A stretch of 56,230 bases of DNA from Micavibrio sp. UBA6929 (GCA_002448815.1 DKAJ01000006.1:1-56230); one strand, 5' to 3'. Positions 43,092 to 52,750 are shown, numbered from the stretch's first letter. Notes: a model not told the origin generated them from the letters alone. A program made the numbers and translations.

Positions 43092-43109
43092 CATGTTGTC
43101 AGGCTTTTT
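43081..43109. terminator. bidirectional terminator
   Basis: AAAAAGCCTGACA (43081-43093) pairs perfectly with TGTCAGGCTTTTT (43097-43109) around a 3-nt loop. The A/T ends make it functional on both strands. It ends pepA-epmB-holC and the convergent cytochrome c gene. Confidence 0.93.
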
Positions 43110-43130
43110 GTTTATCAGTGTATGTTGTTT

Positions 43131-43700
43131 TTATTCTGCAGCAGCAGCTTCCGCCTCGGCAGCAATCTCAGCCGCGCCCGGTAGAGCAGCAGGAGATGCA
43201 GATAATGTACGCAACCATGCGATCATTGCCGCGCGATCTTCTGTTTTCTTAAGGCCAGCATAGTTCATTTTTGTGCCAGAGATATAAGCCTTAGGCTTGT
43301 ATAAGAAGTGGTTTAGTGCGTCGTAATCCCATGAGCCGCCTGCTTCGGTGATCGCAGATGAGTAAGAGAATCCAGCGTGAGAGCCTTTGGCTTTGTTGAC
43401 AATGTTCCAAAGGTTTGGGCCAACCTTGTTGACGCCGCCTTGATCGAACGAGTGACATGCCGCGCAAGCCTTTGATAATTTCGCGCCGCGCGCAACGTCA
43501 GCCTCGGACAGGAGGGCAAGAACAGGATCTGGTCCCGCTTTTTTGGTAGGTCCCGTCGATGCTATCGCCGCACCGTCAATCGTGACAGCGTCTTTTTCGA
43601 TTTCGTGTGGGTGAACGAAGATGTCAGCGACAAAGCCTGACAACATTGCTGTGATGCCTGCAACGAGTAAAGCGGCAAATAATTTTTCGAAGTTGAACAT
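43131..43700 (-). CDS. membrane-anchored class I cytochrome c
   Basis: A 189-residue cytochrome c. Residues of about 7-27 form an uncleaved N-terminal membrane anchor, followed by a linker of about 45 residues. The heme motif CAACH is near residues 80-84. VGPNLWNIV and GTKMNYAGL supply the axial Met, and the domain ends with AMIAWLRTLS. The C-terminus is an Ala/Glu-rich tail. The layout matches membrane-bound c552/CycM proteins that pass electrons from the bc1 complex to terminal oxidases. It is transcribed as a single gene and is divergent from pheA. Confidence 0.92.
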   Translation of the reverse strand: MFNFEKLFAALLVAGITAMLSGFVADIFVHPHEIEKDAVTIDGAAIASTGPTKKAGPDPVLALLSEADVARGAKLSKACAACHSFDQGGVNKVGPNLWNIVNKAKGSHAGFSYSSAITEAGGSWDYDALNHFLYKPKAYISGTKMNYAGLKKTEDRAAMIAWLRTLSASPAALPGAAEIAAEAEAAAAE

Positions 43701-43783
43701 GGAACCAAAGAAGCCTTGTTTTGTTATACTAAAAGAAGCTATAAGAATTTACTCTTATAAAATCAACTATAAAACCAAATGAA

Positions 43784-44626
43784 ATGAATACAAAGCCAAA
43801 AATTATTGCATTTCAAGGCGAAAAAGGTGCTTTTTCTGATTTAGCCTGCCGAAATGTTTTTCCCGCGATGGAAACCTTGCCTTGCACATCCTTTGATGAG
43901 GCGTTTCAAGCCGTTGATAAGCAGCGCGCCGATCTCGCGATGATCCCGATTGATAATACAATCGCAGGCAGGGTTGCTGATGTGCATAGTTTAATGCCTA
44001 AGCATGAGTTGTTTATCATTGGGGAGCATTTTCAGCCTGTTCACCATAATTTACTGGGCGTAAAAGGAGCACGTAAAGAAGATTTGAAATATGTGCATTC
44101 ACATGTGCATGCCTTGCCGCAGTGTAAGAAGATTATTCGCGATTTGGGGCTGGAGGCGCGTGTTCACGCTGATACGGCAGGGGCAGCTGCCGAAATTGCG
44201 CGTAAAAATGATAAGCAGCACGGCGCGATTGCTTCGTCGCTGGCGGCGGACATTTATGGATTAGATATTTTAGAAGAATCCGTGCAGGACGCCGAGCGTA
44301 ATACCACGCGCTTTTTAATTTTGGCACCTGAACCTGAGATTCCTGAAACGCAAGAACGCGTTTTGTCGAGCTTAATTTTTGATGTGCGGAATATTCCTGC
44401 GGCGCTTTATAAGGCTCTGGGCGGTTTTGCGACAAATGGTTTGAGCTTGACCAAATTGGAATCGTACGTTGATGATCACTTTGACGTGGCGCAATTTTAT
44501 TGCGAAGTTGTCGGGCATCCAGATAGTTCTTCGTTTCAGCTTGCATTAGAAGAGCTAGGCTTTTACGCTAATGATGTTCGTTTTTTAGGAGCGTTTCAGG
44601 CGCATCCTAATCGCATTATCCAGTAA
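43784..44626 (+). CDS. pheA: prephenate dehydratase
   Basis: A 280-residue monofunctional prephenate dehydratase, which makes phenylpyruvate for phenylalanine synthesis. IAFQGEKGAFSD begins the catalytic domain, with PIDNTIAGRV and the NTTRFLIL motif (about residues 172-179) carrying the catalytic Thr-Arg-Phe. A C-terminal ACT domain (about 190-270) has GLSLTKLESY for phenylalanine feedback. No chorismate mutase domain is present, as is usual in Alphaproteobacteria. Confidence 0.94.
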   Translation: MNTKPKIIAFQGEKGAFSDLACRNVFPAMETLPCTSFDEAFQAVDKQRADLAMIPIDNTIAGRVADVHSLMPKHELFIIGEHFQPVHHNLLGVKGARKEDLKYVHSHVHALPQCKKIIRDLGLEARVHADTAGAAAEIARKNDKQHGAIASSLAADIYGLDILEESVQDAERNTTRFLILAPEPEIPETQERVLSSLIFDVRNIPAALYKALGGFATNGLSLTKLESYVDDHFDVAQFYCEVVGHPDSSSFQLALEELGFYANDVRFLGAFQAHPNRIIQ

Positions 44627-44662
44627 AGCGCATTTTTGATTGGCGCTAGGAAAGGAAAAATC

Positions 44663-45019
44663 ATGACTCGTTATGCCGACTTGGCATCAGACCTCTTGAA
44701 AGAGGCTGCGAACTTTTTTATTCGCATTAGTGAAGGTAACCCAGAGGCGAAGGAGCAAATGCTTCAAAATGCCGGTACGTTTCAGCATATGGCTGATTTG
44801 ATTCGCGAAGACCCTGAAGGCAGTGTTGAGCATTTATCGCATGCCGAAATGGCTGCGCGTTTGATGGAAGATGCGTCAAAGTTTTTTGAAACAATCGCAC
44901 AAGGTAACGAGCCTATTCGCGAGCAAATGCTTCAAAATTCAGTGGTTTTTGGTGAGCTTGCCAAGCATGTTCGTGAAAACCCTACGGCAGAAGTTCCGCC
45001 AAGCCAAGTGGCCGAATAA
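44663..45019 (+). CDS. small protein with an internal duplication
   Basis: A 118-residue helical protein made of two similar halves. The first has LLKEAANFFIRISEGN and KEQMLQNAGTFQHMADLI; the second has LMEDASKFFETIAQGN and REQMLQNSVVFGELAKHV. The repeat unit is about 48 residues and ends R.DP or REN.P in each half. There is no signal peptide. The start at 44663 is preferred over 44636 because AGGAAAGGA lies about 8 nt upstream. It sits between pheA and ftsK. The family is unknown to me. Confidence 0.75.
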   Translation: MTRYADLASDLLKEAANFFIRISEGNPEAKEQMLQNAGTFQHMADLIREDPEGSVEHLSHAEMAARLMEDASKFFETIAQGNEPIREQMLQNSVVFGELAKHVRENPTAEVPPSQVAE

Positions 45020-45112
45020 CGCGCAGGCATTTATTTCGAGCTATTGCTTGTTTTTGCCTGAATCGCAAGGTATTCTGGTAAGTAGTTCTTAATCTTTCCC
45101 TTATGGTGGTTC

Positions 45113-47650
45113 ATGCCGCGCGCTCGTACAATTCGTCGTTTGCCCAAGAAAACAAAAAAATCTAAATCTCAGTCTAAGTCTTTCGTGCCTGAGATTGTGC
45201 AATCTTTTATTGCCCGCCGTTTGGTGGATGCAATGGCGGCGGCGTGCTTTATTTTTGGCGCATTTACGCTGACTGCGCTGTTGAGCTATTCCGCGGATGA
45301 TCCTTCGATGAATTCGGCGGGTTTGCCTGACGGGCAAAGTGGTTTTGATAATTGGATGGGCAGCACGGGTGCGTGGTTTGCTGATTTGCTGATTCAGCCT
45401 CTTGGTATAGGTGGCCTTGTGATTGGCGCAGGTTTTTTGGCGTGGAGCGTTCGCATTTCATTGCGTCATATTTTAACGCCGTTTGCTTTGCGCGCGCTGG
45501 CGCTTACGGTGGCGTCGATTGGATTTTCTCTGGCCTCGGCGCAAATTCCATCTGACTGGACGCCGCATGTGTATTTGGGCGGCGCGGTTGGGACGCTGTC
45601 ATGGAATCAATTCGCGGGCGTTTTATCGGCACTGCCTGATGTTGCGGTGATGATGTATGCGCCGCTTTTGTTTGTGGTGTCTTCGGCAGTGTTTTTATAT
45701 GCGGCGGCGGTAAGTATCGATGAGCTGCGCGTTGTGGCCAATGTTGCGCGCATGGTTGTGACTAATATTGTGGTGGTGGCGTTGAATGGCTTTATTGCGT
45801 TTAGAAATTGGCTGCATCGCTATAATAATCCGGATTATGAGCCAGAGCCTCTGTTTACGTTTTCTTTGAAATTACCGCAAATGCCCGAGCGCCCAAAAAT
45901 GGCGGAGAAGGCAAAGCCTGCGAAAGTGGCATCAAGTTCGGCGCAATCGGCGGTTGTTCCTGCGAAAGCATCTGTGCCTGCGCCAGTGGAGCCTGCGCCT
46001 GTCGCGGTGCCAGAGGTTTCGACGAGCACATCATTGCCTGTGGTGAATAAGCCCAAAGAAACGAAATCCAGTAAATCGAAGGATGCAAATCAAAGTAGCT
46101 TTAAACTGGAAAGCGGTGATTGGGAATTGCCGCCTATTGATATGCTTGAGGCCGTACCCGAATATCAGCAGCAAGAGCAGCTTAGCGAAGAAGCGCTTTT
46201 GCGTAATGCGCAGTTGTTACAAAATGTTTTGGCCGATTTTAAAATCGAAGGCGAGATTAAAGAAATTTTCCCTGGGCCAGTTGTCACGCTGTACGAGTTA
46301 GAGCCTGCACCGGGGACGAAAAGCTCGCGGGTTATATCGCTCAGTGACGATATCGCGCGATCAATGGCGGCGATTTCTGTGCGCTGTGCGGTGGTGCCGG
46401 GGCGTAATGTTATTGGTATCGAAATTCCTAATAAGACGCGCCAGATTGTATATATGCAAGAATTGCTGTTGACGCGTTTGTTCCAGAAAAATAAGCAGCA
46501 TCTTCCATTGATCTTAGGTAAGGATATTGGCGGTCAGCCAATTTTGGCAGACCTTGCGAAAATGCCGCACTTGTTGGTGGCGGGTACGACAGGGTCGGGT
46601 AAGTCTGTTGCGGTGAATACGATGATTTTATCGTTGCTGTATCGTTTGCCGCCCGAAAAATGCCGCATGATTATGATCGACCCTAAGATGTTGGAACTTT
46701 CTGTTTATGATGACATTCCGCATTTGCTTTCGCCTGTGGTGACCGAGCCTGGTAAGGCGGTTGTTGCGCTGAAATGGACTGTGCAAGAAATGGAAAATCG
46801 TTATCGCGCGATGTCGAAATTAGGCGTGCGTAATATCGAAGGCTATAATGCGCGTATGCGTGAGGCCACTGAAAAAGGCGAGGAATTGACCGAACAGGTG
46901 CATACTGGCTTTGATGAAACGGGCGCGCCTGTCCATGAAACACGCCCAATGGATACATCGGAAATTCCATATATTGTTGTGATCGTCGATGAATTTGCCG
47001 ATTTGATGTTGGTTGCGGGTAAGGATGTTGAAAATGCAATTCAGCGCCTTGCGCAGATGGCGCGCGCGGCGGGCATTCATTTGATTATGGCGACGCAGCG
47101 TCCATCAGTCGACGTGATTACAGGCGTTGTGAAGGCAAACTTCCCAACGCGCATTTCATTCCAAGTGACATCAAAAATTGATAGCCGTACTATTTTGGGC
47201 GAAGGCGGCGCGGAGCAGCTTCTCGGTATGGGGGATATGCTTTATATGGCGCCAGGCGGACGCATTACGCGCGTTCATGGGCCGTTTGTCAGTGATGATG
47301 ATGTTGAAAAGGTTGTTAATTTCTTGAAACAGCAAGGCGCGCCAGCGTATCTGGATTCGATTACAGATGACGAAGGTGGCTTTGGTGATAGCGAGGTCAT
47401 GAACGCAATGTTTGGTGATGGCGGCGGTGATTCCTCTGGCGGTTCATCGGTGGATGAACTATATGATCAGGCAGTGGCGATTGTTGCGCGCGAAGGAAAG
47501 GCATCGACCAGTTTTATCCAGCGTCATTTGCAAATTGGATATAACCGCGCCGCGCGCATCATCGAGGAAATGGAAAAACAAGGCGTTGTTTCGCCTGCGA
47601 ACGCAACAGGAAAGCGCACAGTTTTTGTGCAGGATTTTAGTGATGTTTAA
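45113..47650 (+). CDS. ftsK: DNA translocase FtsK
   Basis: An 845-residue DNA translocase linking cell division to chromosome dimer resolution. A basic N-terminus precedes four TM segments (about residues 35-60, 90-110, 117-137 and 165-200). A Pro/Ala/Lys-rich linker (about 245-325) is followed by the motor domain with GTTGSGKSVAVN (Walker A, about 492) and VIVDEFADLML (Walker B, about 623), plus MIMIDPKMLEL and MATQRPSVDVITG. The gamma winged-helix domain at the C-terminus (YDQAVAIVAREGKAS, RAARIIEEME) recognises KOPS sites. Its stop overlaps the lolA start. Confidence 0.97.
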   Translation: MPRARTIRRLPKKTKKSKSQSKSFVPEIVQSFIARRLVDAMAAACFIFGAFTLTALLSYSADDPSMNSAGLPDGQSGFDNWMGSTGAWFADLLIQPLGIGGLVIGAGFLAWSVRISLRHILTPFALRALALTVASIGFSLASAQIPSDWTPHVYLGGAVGTLSWNQFAGVLSALPDVAVMMYAPLLFVVSSAVFLYAAAVSIDELRVVANVARMVVTNIVVVALNGFIAFRNWLHRYNNPDYEPEPLFTFSLKLPQMPERPKMAEKAKPAKVASSSAQSAVVPAKASVPAPVEPAPVAVPEVSTSTSLPVVNKPKETKSSKSKDANQSSFKLESGDWELPPIDMLEAVPEYQQQEQLSEEALLRNAQLLQNVLADFKIEGEIKEIFPGPVVTLYELEPAPGTKSSRVISLSDDIARSMAAISVRCAVVPGRNVIGIEIPNKTRQIVYMQELLLTRLFQKNKQHLPLILGKDIGGQPILADLAKMPHLLVAGTTGSGKSVAVNTMILSLLYRLPPEKCRMIMIDPKMLELSVYDDIPHLLSPVVTEPGKAVVALKWTVQEMENRYRAMSKLGVRNIEGYNARMREATEKGEELTEQVHTGFDETGAPVHETRPMDTSEIPYIVVIVDEFADLMLVAGKDVENAIQRLAQMARAAGIHLIMATQRPSVDVITGVVKANFPTRISFQVTSKIDSRTILGEGGAEQLLGMGDMLYMAPGGRITRVHGPFVSDDDVEKVVNFLKQQGAPAYLDSITDDEGGFGDSEVMNAMFGDGGGDSSGGSSVDELYDQAVAIVAREGKASTSFIQRHLQIGYNRAARIIEEMEKQGVVSPANATGKRTVFVQDFSDV

Positions 47651-48266
47651 ACGATATATATTTGCAGCAATTTTAATGGGGCTGCTGTTGCAGCCTCGCT
47701 TTGTATTGGCGGGGGATCCAGCCGATTTTCAACCAGAAGTGCAAAAGGCTGAGCACTATTTGGATACAATGACAACCGCAAAGGCGCGCTTTGTTCAAAC
47801 CGCGCATAATGGCATGCAATTGGTTGGAACGTTCTTTTTGGATCGCCCTGGTAAGTTGCGCTTTGAATATGATGATCCGATCGAAGATTTTGTTATGGCC
47901 GATGGGTATTTTATTTATTTCTATGACTCTGAGCTTGGCGAGCAAATGAATATGCCGATTGGTCAAAGTCTGGCCGATTTTATTTTGCGTAAAGAGATCA
48001 GTTTTTCAGATGATGTGATTGTATCGGATGTATCACGCACGCATGATTTGTTGCAAGTGAAGTTGGTGCAAAAATCTGATCCAGAATCTGGATCGTTGAT
48101 TTTAGGTTTTCGTGAGGAGCCTTTTGCGCTTAAGAAGTGGCGCGTTGTTGATGCGCAAAATTTGATTACCGAAGTTGAGCTGTTTTATCTGGAAACAGGT
48201 ATTGAGCTGGATCAAGATATGTTCCGTTATAGCAAGCCAGACGAGGAGCGCTCGTATAATGAGTAA
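47643..48266 (+). CDS. lolA: outer-membrane lipoprotein carrier LolA
   Basis: A 207-residue periplasmic chaperone that carries lipoproteins from LolCDE to LolB. The signal peptide (MFKRYIFAAILMGLLLQPRF, ending VLAG) is followed by a beta-sandwich with YLDTMTTAKARFVQT, FFLDRPGKLRFEYDDP, DGYFIYFYDSEL and SLIL. The start ATG at 47643 overlaps the ftsK stop by 8 nt; a longer frame runs back inside ftsK but lacks support. The recR start overlaps its stop by 8 nt. ftsK-lolA adjacency is common in Proteobacteria. Confidence 0.93.
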   Translation: MFKRYIFAAILMGLLLQPRFVLAGDPADFQPEVQKAEHYLDTMTTAKARFVQTAHNGMQLVGTFFLDRPGKLRFEYDDPIEDFVMADGYFIYFYDSELGEQMNMPIGQSLADFILRKEISFSDDVIVSDVSRTHDLLQVKLVQKSDPESGSLILGFREEPFALKKWRVVDAQNLITEVELFYLETGIELDQDMFRYSKPDEERSYNE

Positions 48267-48858
48267 TCGTTATGGTCCTTTGGAGCAGATGATTAAGATG
48301 CTGTCATCATTGCCAGGGCTGGGGCAGCGTTCGGCGCGCCGAATTGCCCTGCATTTGCTATCCAAGCGTAGCAGTTTAATGGTTCCGCTGGCTAATATGT
48401 TGTTGCAGGCGGCGCATGATATTACTGAATGCGAAATCTGTGGCAATTTGGATGCGCATAATCCGTGTAATATTTGTCAGTCAGCCAAGCGTGATACTAG
48501 CAGTATTTGCGTTGTCGCACAGGTGAGCGATCTTTGGGCGATTGAGCGTACGCAAAGTTTTCGCGGCACGTATCATGTTTTGGGTGGGTTGCTCAGTGCG
48601 CTGGATGGTATTGGACCGCAGGATTTACGCATCGAAGGATTGTTGCGCCGCGCCGAGGATGAGAATTTGCAAGAGATTATCCTAGCGCTTAGCGCGACAG
48701 TGGACGGTCAGTCGACTGCGCATTATATTTCAGATCATCTGGATCAAAACCGTTTAAAGGTAACGCGCCTTGCGCATGGGGTTCCCGTCGGCGGGGAGCT
48801 TGATTATCTTGATGACGGTACGATTACGACGGCTTTGAAATCCAGAAGCGTTAATTAG
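48259..48858 (+). CDS. recR: recombination protein RecR
   Basis: A 199-residue RecR, which with RecF/RecO loads RecA at gaps. The helix-hairpin-helix LPGLGQRSARRIALHLL is at about residues 17-33. The zinc motif CEICGNLDAHNPCNIC (about 57-72) supplies four Cys. The Toprim domain begins ICVVAQVSDLWAIERTQ, and GVPVGGELDYLDDGT is the typical C-terminus. The start at 48259 overlaps the lolA stop by 8 nt. dnaX, a frequent neighbour, is absent. Confidence 0.96.
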   Translation: MSNRYGPLEQMIKMLSSLPGLGQRSARRIALHLLSKRSSLMVPLANMLLQAAHDITECEICGNLDAHNPCNICQSAKRDTSSICVVAQVSDLWAIERTQSFRGTYHVLGGLLSALDGIGPQDLRIEGLLRRAEDENLQEIILALSATVDGQSTAHYISDHLDQNRLKVTRLAHGVPVGGELDYLDDGTITTALKSRSVN

Positions 48859-48863
48859 ATCCC

Positions 48864-49202
48864 TTATTCTTTTTCTGATATGTATACGTTGCCATTGATG
48901 TCGGCGGCAAGAACGGCGATGTGGCTGGCGTGTCCTGTTTTTTCACCGCCAATTGCGATGTCGTAATATAATCCAGCAGGGAAATAATGGTCTGCATTTG
49001 TGCATGTGATGCTCTCATCGCCGAGCGCAATAAAGATAGGGACTTCGCTATAGATGCTGATGATGCGCGTGTCGTCATTTAATGCGATCGCGTTTGTTGC
49101 GGGCGCGGATGTTGTCGCGGCAATGGTGTGTGCGCCGCCATTTCTTAGGCGCATGGCAGGGATGGGATTGTTGTCCATATCGGTGGGCAGTAATGTTGGC
49201 AT
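48864..49202 (-). CDS. small conserved-looking protein of unknown function
   Basis: A 112-residue protein, beta-rich by appearance, with RLRNGGAHTIAATTSA, ALNDDTRIISIYSEVPIFIALG and DHYFPAGLYYDIAIGG. The start at 49202 is preferred over 49250 because AAAGGA lies 7 nt upstream. There is no signal peptide. The pattern resembles small phage or virion-associated beta proteins, but I cannot name a family. It is convergent with recR (5-nt gap) and separated from the upstream exopolysaccharide unit by a terminator. Confidence 0.65.
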   Translation of the reverse strand: MPTLLPTDMDNNPIPAMRLRNGGAHTIAATTSAPATNAIALNDDTRIISIYSEVPIFIALGDESITCTNADHYFPAGLYYDIAIGGEKTGHASHIAVLAADINGNVYISEKE

Positions 49203-49226
49203 TGTAATATCCTTTCTTGATACGAA

Positions 49227-49260
49227 AAACGCCGCCCTGCATTTCTGCAAAGCGGCGCTT
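49227..49260 (-). terminator. terminator of the exopolysaccharide unit
   Basis: CGCCGC (49230-49235) pairs with GCGGCG (49252-49257), with an inner GCA/TGC pairing. On the minus strand it is followed by a GTTTTT run. It lies downstream of the unknown membrane gene and would end the wza-wzc-like transcript. Confidence 0.65.
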
Positions 49261-49327
49261 TATTGCTATTTTGATATTTTATGCCAGTATTTCAGTGATA
49301 AGTCAAGGAATAATTTCCTATTATTGT

Positions 49328-50509
49328 CTATGTGTGAAAATGAAAGCGGCGTTTTTTGTGGTGATGCATGATGCCTGTTGCAAAACCTAGATAGGCCATA
49401 AGGGTCATATATAAGAATTGTTGTGGCAGGTGCAACGCACTTGGCAATAATAACGACACAGGTGCGATTATCATCACAATGACGGTTGTGGCGGAAGTCA
49501 TATATTGCGCCCGTTTTTTGATCAGCAATAAATGATGCAGCATGAGTAACCCCCAGCCTGCGGCGTATATCAAACATGGTAATAAGCCGTGTGAGAGCAA
49601 TAACAATGATAGAATATTACTATCAGTTGGTGCGATGCTCTGCGCGATGTCATAGCGCATACCAACGACGTTTATGTTTTGGTTTGACCATTGTAGGGTA
49701 ATATCACCATGCGATGTGATGATCAGATAGGCGATTTGTATCACCGCAATGATTGCGATGGTGATGGTGAATGTTTTGATGTGGCGTTTGCGTTGCCCCA
49801 TGAATTGAAAGGCCACAAACACTGCGCCCACCATCATGTTGACGATAAATTGCCATATGAGGTCGAGCGTATTTGGCGCGCCAATCAAATGTGTATCAAT
49901 GTTATATTGCGCAAGAAGTGTTTTGATGTCGTTGAGTAACGGTGTTGCCGCAATGGTTTCTGTGGTATTTTGTGTCCACCAAAACAGCATCGCGCATTGA
50001 TATATCGCCAGACTGACCAGCCATAAAAGCAATAATGTATTGGGCGCGGGGTTAAGGCGGCGCAGTTTGTTTTGTTTGCGCTGTGACGGCAGGTACCCAA
50101 GCGCCGTTGAAAGTGTTGGGTCTGATTTTTTATTGGCGGCGCTGTTCGTCTGTATGATGGTAAAACATCCATATAACAATAAGATTGCTGCGATGCAGGC
50201 GAGTAAGCCTAAGCGCCCGTAATTTTTCGGCGCGATATTGGGCAAATTATTTGTAACCCCCAAAATGCGATCTTGTTGACTGGCGGGGATGTAGTTGCTT
50301 TGCGTGAAATAGTGCCATGATGCGCGGCTTAGCGGTGCAAGGGCAATGGCCTGTTTGCCCGCATCATCAGGTGATTGTGTGTGCATAATGGTTTGCGCCA
50401 TTTGATCGTGGGAGCGAATTAAGCCTAGTGATAGGCCGCATATCAACAAAGTGAGGCTGATTGCGAGGGCGCATAAAAGTGCGTATGAAAGATGCGTTTT
50501 ATTGGTCAC
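49328..50509 (-). CDS. polytopic membrane protein of unknown function
   Basis: A 393-residue protein with about eight to nine TM segments (near residues 8-30, 98-118, 158-180, 218-240, 247-267, 300-325, 340-357 and 362-385). A soluble loop of about 65 residues follows TM1, with SPDDAGKQAIALAPLSRASW. The C-terminus is His/Lys/Arg-rich (HHHKKRRFHFH). It follows the tyrosine autokinase gene after 21 nt in the same direction, so a role in polysaccharide export or regulation is plausible. It shows no Wzx/Wzy signature that I recognise. Confidence 0.7.
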   Translation of the reverse strand: MTNKTHLSYALLCALAISLTLLICGLSLGLIRSHDQMAQTIMHTQSPDDAGKQAIALAPLSRASWHYFTQSNYIPASQQDRILGVTNNLPNIAPKNYGRLGLLACIAAILLLYGCFTIIQTNSAANKKSDPTLSTALGYLPSQRKQNKLRRLNPAPNTLLLLWLVSLAIYQCAMLFWWTQNTTETIAATPLLNDIKTLLAQYNIDTHLIGAPNTLDLIWQFIVNMMVGAVFVAFQFMGQRKRHIKTFTITIAIIAVIQIAYLIITSHGDITLQWSNQNINVVGMRYDIAQSIAPTDSNILSLLLLSHGLLPCLIYAAGWGLLMLHHLLLIKKRAQYMTSATTVIVMIIAPVSLLLPSALHLPQQFLYMTLMAYLGFATGIMHHHKKRRFHFHT

Positions 50510-50530
50510 GTTGTATAGATATGCTGAAAA

Positions 50531-52741
50531 TTAGTTTTTGTCACTATCTTCGTAGTATTCAACTGTCGAAGCATATCCATAGCGAGCTTGTCTAACCACG
50601 TCAACATTGGTCAAAATTGTCGCCATTTTTACGTTGAGGTCTTTGAATTGTTTGGTTCCGATGCTAAGCGTTGGCGCAGTCGTTTCACCCCACTTTACAG
50701 TGTAAAGCGTCAGGTCAGCATAAGTCGCAAGAGCGCGTGCATCAGATACGGCGAGGCAAGCTGGCGTGTCGAGGATAATCAAATCATAATAATCTTCGAG
50801 CTTTTCTAGTAAAGTTTGCATCTTATCTGATGTGATGAGATCCATTGCGCTGCTAGGGACTGAGCGTGCATAAATGATATCCAGTCCTGTTGATGGGTCT
50901 TTTTTGATGACATCTTGCAAATCGGCTTTGCCAGATAGGTATTCGACAATTGAAAGCTCGTTTTTATGGCCCATAAAGCGGTGAATGTTAGGGCGGCGCA
51001 GGTCGCAATCAATCAAGATTACACGCTTGCCAGATTTTGCGGCAGATGTGCTGATCCATGTGCTGATTGTGGTTTTACCTTCACCGGATAGAGATGAGGT
51101 GACGTTGATGATTTTTGGTTTTTTCGGGCCTTGCAGGTTAATGGCCATGCGCAGCGTACGAATAGATTCTGCAACCATTGATGTTGGGTTTTTGACTAAA
51201 TAACTGCTTAGGCGTTCGCCTTTTTGCGGCGATACCGCAGGGATGAGACCAAAGCAAGGCAAGCCAGTAATCTGTTCGATGTGGCCTGTTGAATGGATGC
51301 TGAGGTTTGTTTTTTCGCGGATGATTGCAATGATAATGCCGATCGAGAATGCCAAGAACGTGCCTAAAATGACGATAAGGCGTTTGTTCGGTGCGATTGC
51401 ATATAGAGGGGGCACTGCGTAAGAAATGACGTTAAGCTCTTCGTTGCCGAGCTCTTCTAAATTAATTTGCTGCATGGCCTGAATTGTTTTCAGGTACATT
51501 TGCGTTTTGCTTTCGATGTGGCGTTCAATTTCATTGATGGCCATAATCTCTTCAAGGTTTTCTAATGTCTCTTTAGAAATACTATCGATTTCAGTTTTGA
51601 TGTTGTCGATGAGCTTTGTTTTTTGCGCATAGTTCGTTTGCAAGTGCGCAATAATGGTATCGATTTCTTCGTGAATAGTGCGGGTCAGCGCATTAATCTC
51701 AGACTTTGTCTTGATAATTGTTGGGTGCTTGTTGCCGTAGCGCGTTGCGTAATCTGACAATTTTTGTTTGAGTTTAATTTTTTCTGCATTTAGGCGCTGA
51801 ATGCTGGGCGCGTTGTTGATTGCTGGAATTTTATGCATTTGACCGTAGTCGCCATTTGCGGCAGTGATCAATTCGATGCTGGCCTCAAGGTCTGCATTTT
51901 CATTGCGCAATTGCAGAATTTGAGCGTTAAGCTTGGAGATTTTTTCTTCGTTTAATGCGCCCCAGCGTCCTTCAGGCATGCCGCTTTGCTCACGCTTGTG
52001 AACAACGTTGCGCTGCGCGTCTTTGATTTCGCCGTCAAGTTTACTGATTTGTATTTCTAGCCAAGATTTAACTTTTTCCGAGGCATTTTTTTGACTGATG
52101 TTTCTGTAATCCGCATAGACATCTGTGACGGTGTTTGCATATAGGGCGGCTTTTTCAGGGCTGTCTGCGATATATTCAATGCGCACGATTGAGGAGCCAG
52201 GAATAATTTTTAAAGATAGTGATTCTAAAAATCTTGTGATGGCGCGTTCTTGTGCGGCTTCTTCCGGCGATAGGCTTTGAATATTTGTGTCCTTGCCTTG
52301 TACTGCGAAGGATTTAAAGCGTGAGAAGGGCACGTTCACGGCTTTTTGTGAAAAGCGCGTTGCTGAGGCTCCTTGTGAAATGTTGAGGCGATCAATGACT
52401 TGGCGGATCATATCACGTGAGCGAATAACCTCGACCTCTGATAGGACATATGATGAATTAAATTTATTACCGCGAAATGAGAGCAGTTCAAATGCGGAAG
52501 GGATGTTTGTGCTGGATTGTTGCTCAAGCGATATAAGTGCGTGAGCTTTGTATTTTGGTTGCAGTGATAAGGCGGCAAAGATAGATAGTGCAATGCCCAT
52601 CAATGTGATGATGATGATTGTGCCCTTGTGACGCCAGAAAATATTGATCAATCCACTGATGTCGATATCAAGTTGATCTGGCGCAGTGTCTGCTTGCCAG
52701 TGGGATGCGCTTCCAGTGATGTGAGCTGTGTTTGCCGTCAT
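50531..52741 (-). CDS. Wzc-like polysaccharide tyrosine autokinase
   Basis: A 736-residue polysaccharide co-polymerase and BY-kinase. A Wzz domain starts near residue 25 with a TM segment (about 37-58), followed by a long periplasmic coiled coil (about 190-430) and a second TM (about 445-465). The cytoplasmic kinase has Walker A SSLSGEGKTTIS (about 545-556), Walker A' VILIDCDLRRP and Walker B DLIILDTPA. The C-terminal tail has a tyrosine cluster, RYGYASTVEYYEDSD, the expected autophosphorylation site. It lies 9 nt after the Wza-like gene. Together they export a capsule or exopolysaccharide whose synthesis genes are not in the window. Confidence 0.92.
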   Translation of the reverse strand: MTANTAHITGSASHWQADTAPDQLDIDISGLINIFWRHKGTIIIITLMGIALSIFAALSLQPKYKAHALISLEQQSSTNIPSAFELLSFRGNKFNSSYVLSEVEVIRSRDMIRQVIDRLNISQGASATRFSQKAVNVPFSRFKSFAVQGKDTNIQSLSPEEAAQERAITRFLESLSLKIIPGSSIVRIEYIADSPEKAALYANTVTDVYADYRNISQKNASEKVKSWLEIQISKLDGEIKDAQRNVVHKREQSGMPEGRWGALNEEKISKLNAQILQLRNENADLEASIELITAANGDYGQMHKIPAINNAPSIQRLNAEKIKLKQKLSDYATRYGNKHPTIIKTKSEINALTRTIHEEIDTIIAHLQTNYAQKTKLIDNIKTEIDSISKETLENLEEIMAINEIERHIESKTQMYLKTIQAMQQINLEELGNEELNVISYAVPPLYAIAPNKRLIVILGTFLAFSIGIIIAIIREKTNLSIHSTGHIEQITGLPCFGLIPAVSPQKGERLSSYLVKNPTSMVAESIRTLRMAINLQGPKKPKIINVTSSLSGEGKTTISTWISTSAAKSGKRVILIDCDLRRPNIHRFMGHKNELSIVEYLSGKADLQDVIKKDPSTGLDIIYARSVPSSAMDLITSDKMQTLLEKLEDYYDLIILDTPACLAVSDARALATYADLTLYTVKWGETTAPTLSIGTKQFKDLNVKMATILTNVDVVRQARYGYASTVEYYEDSDKN

Positions 52742-52750
52742 GGATATAGC

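Noticed and set aside
42297..43094. 265-codon frame antisense to epmB and holC
   Set aside because: Overlaps two convincing genes on the other strand and has no domain or ribosome binding site.
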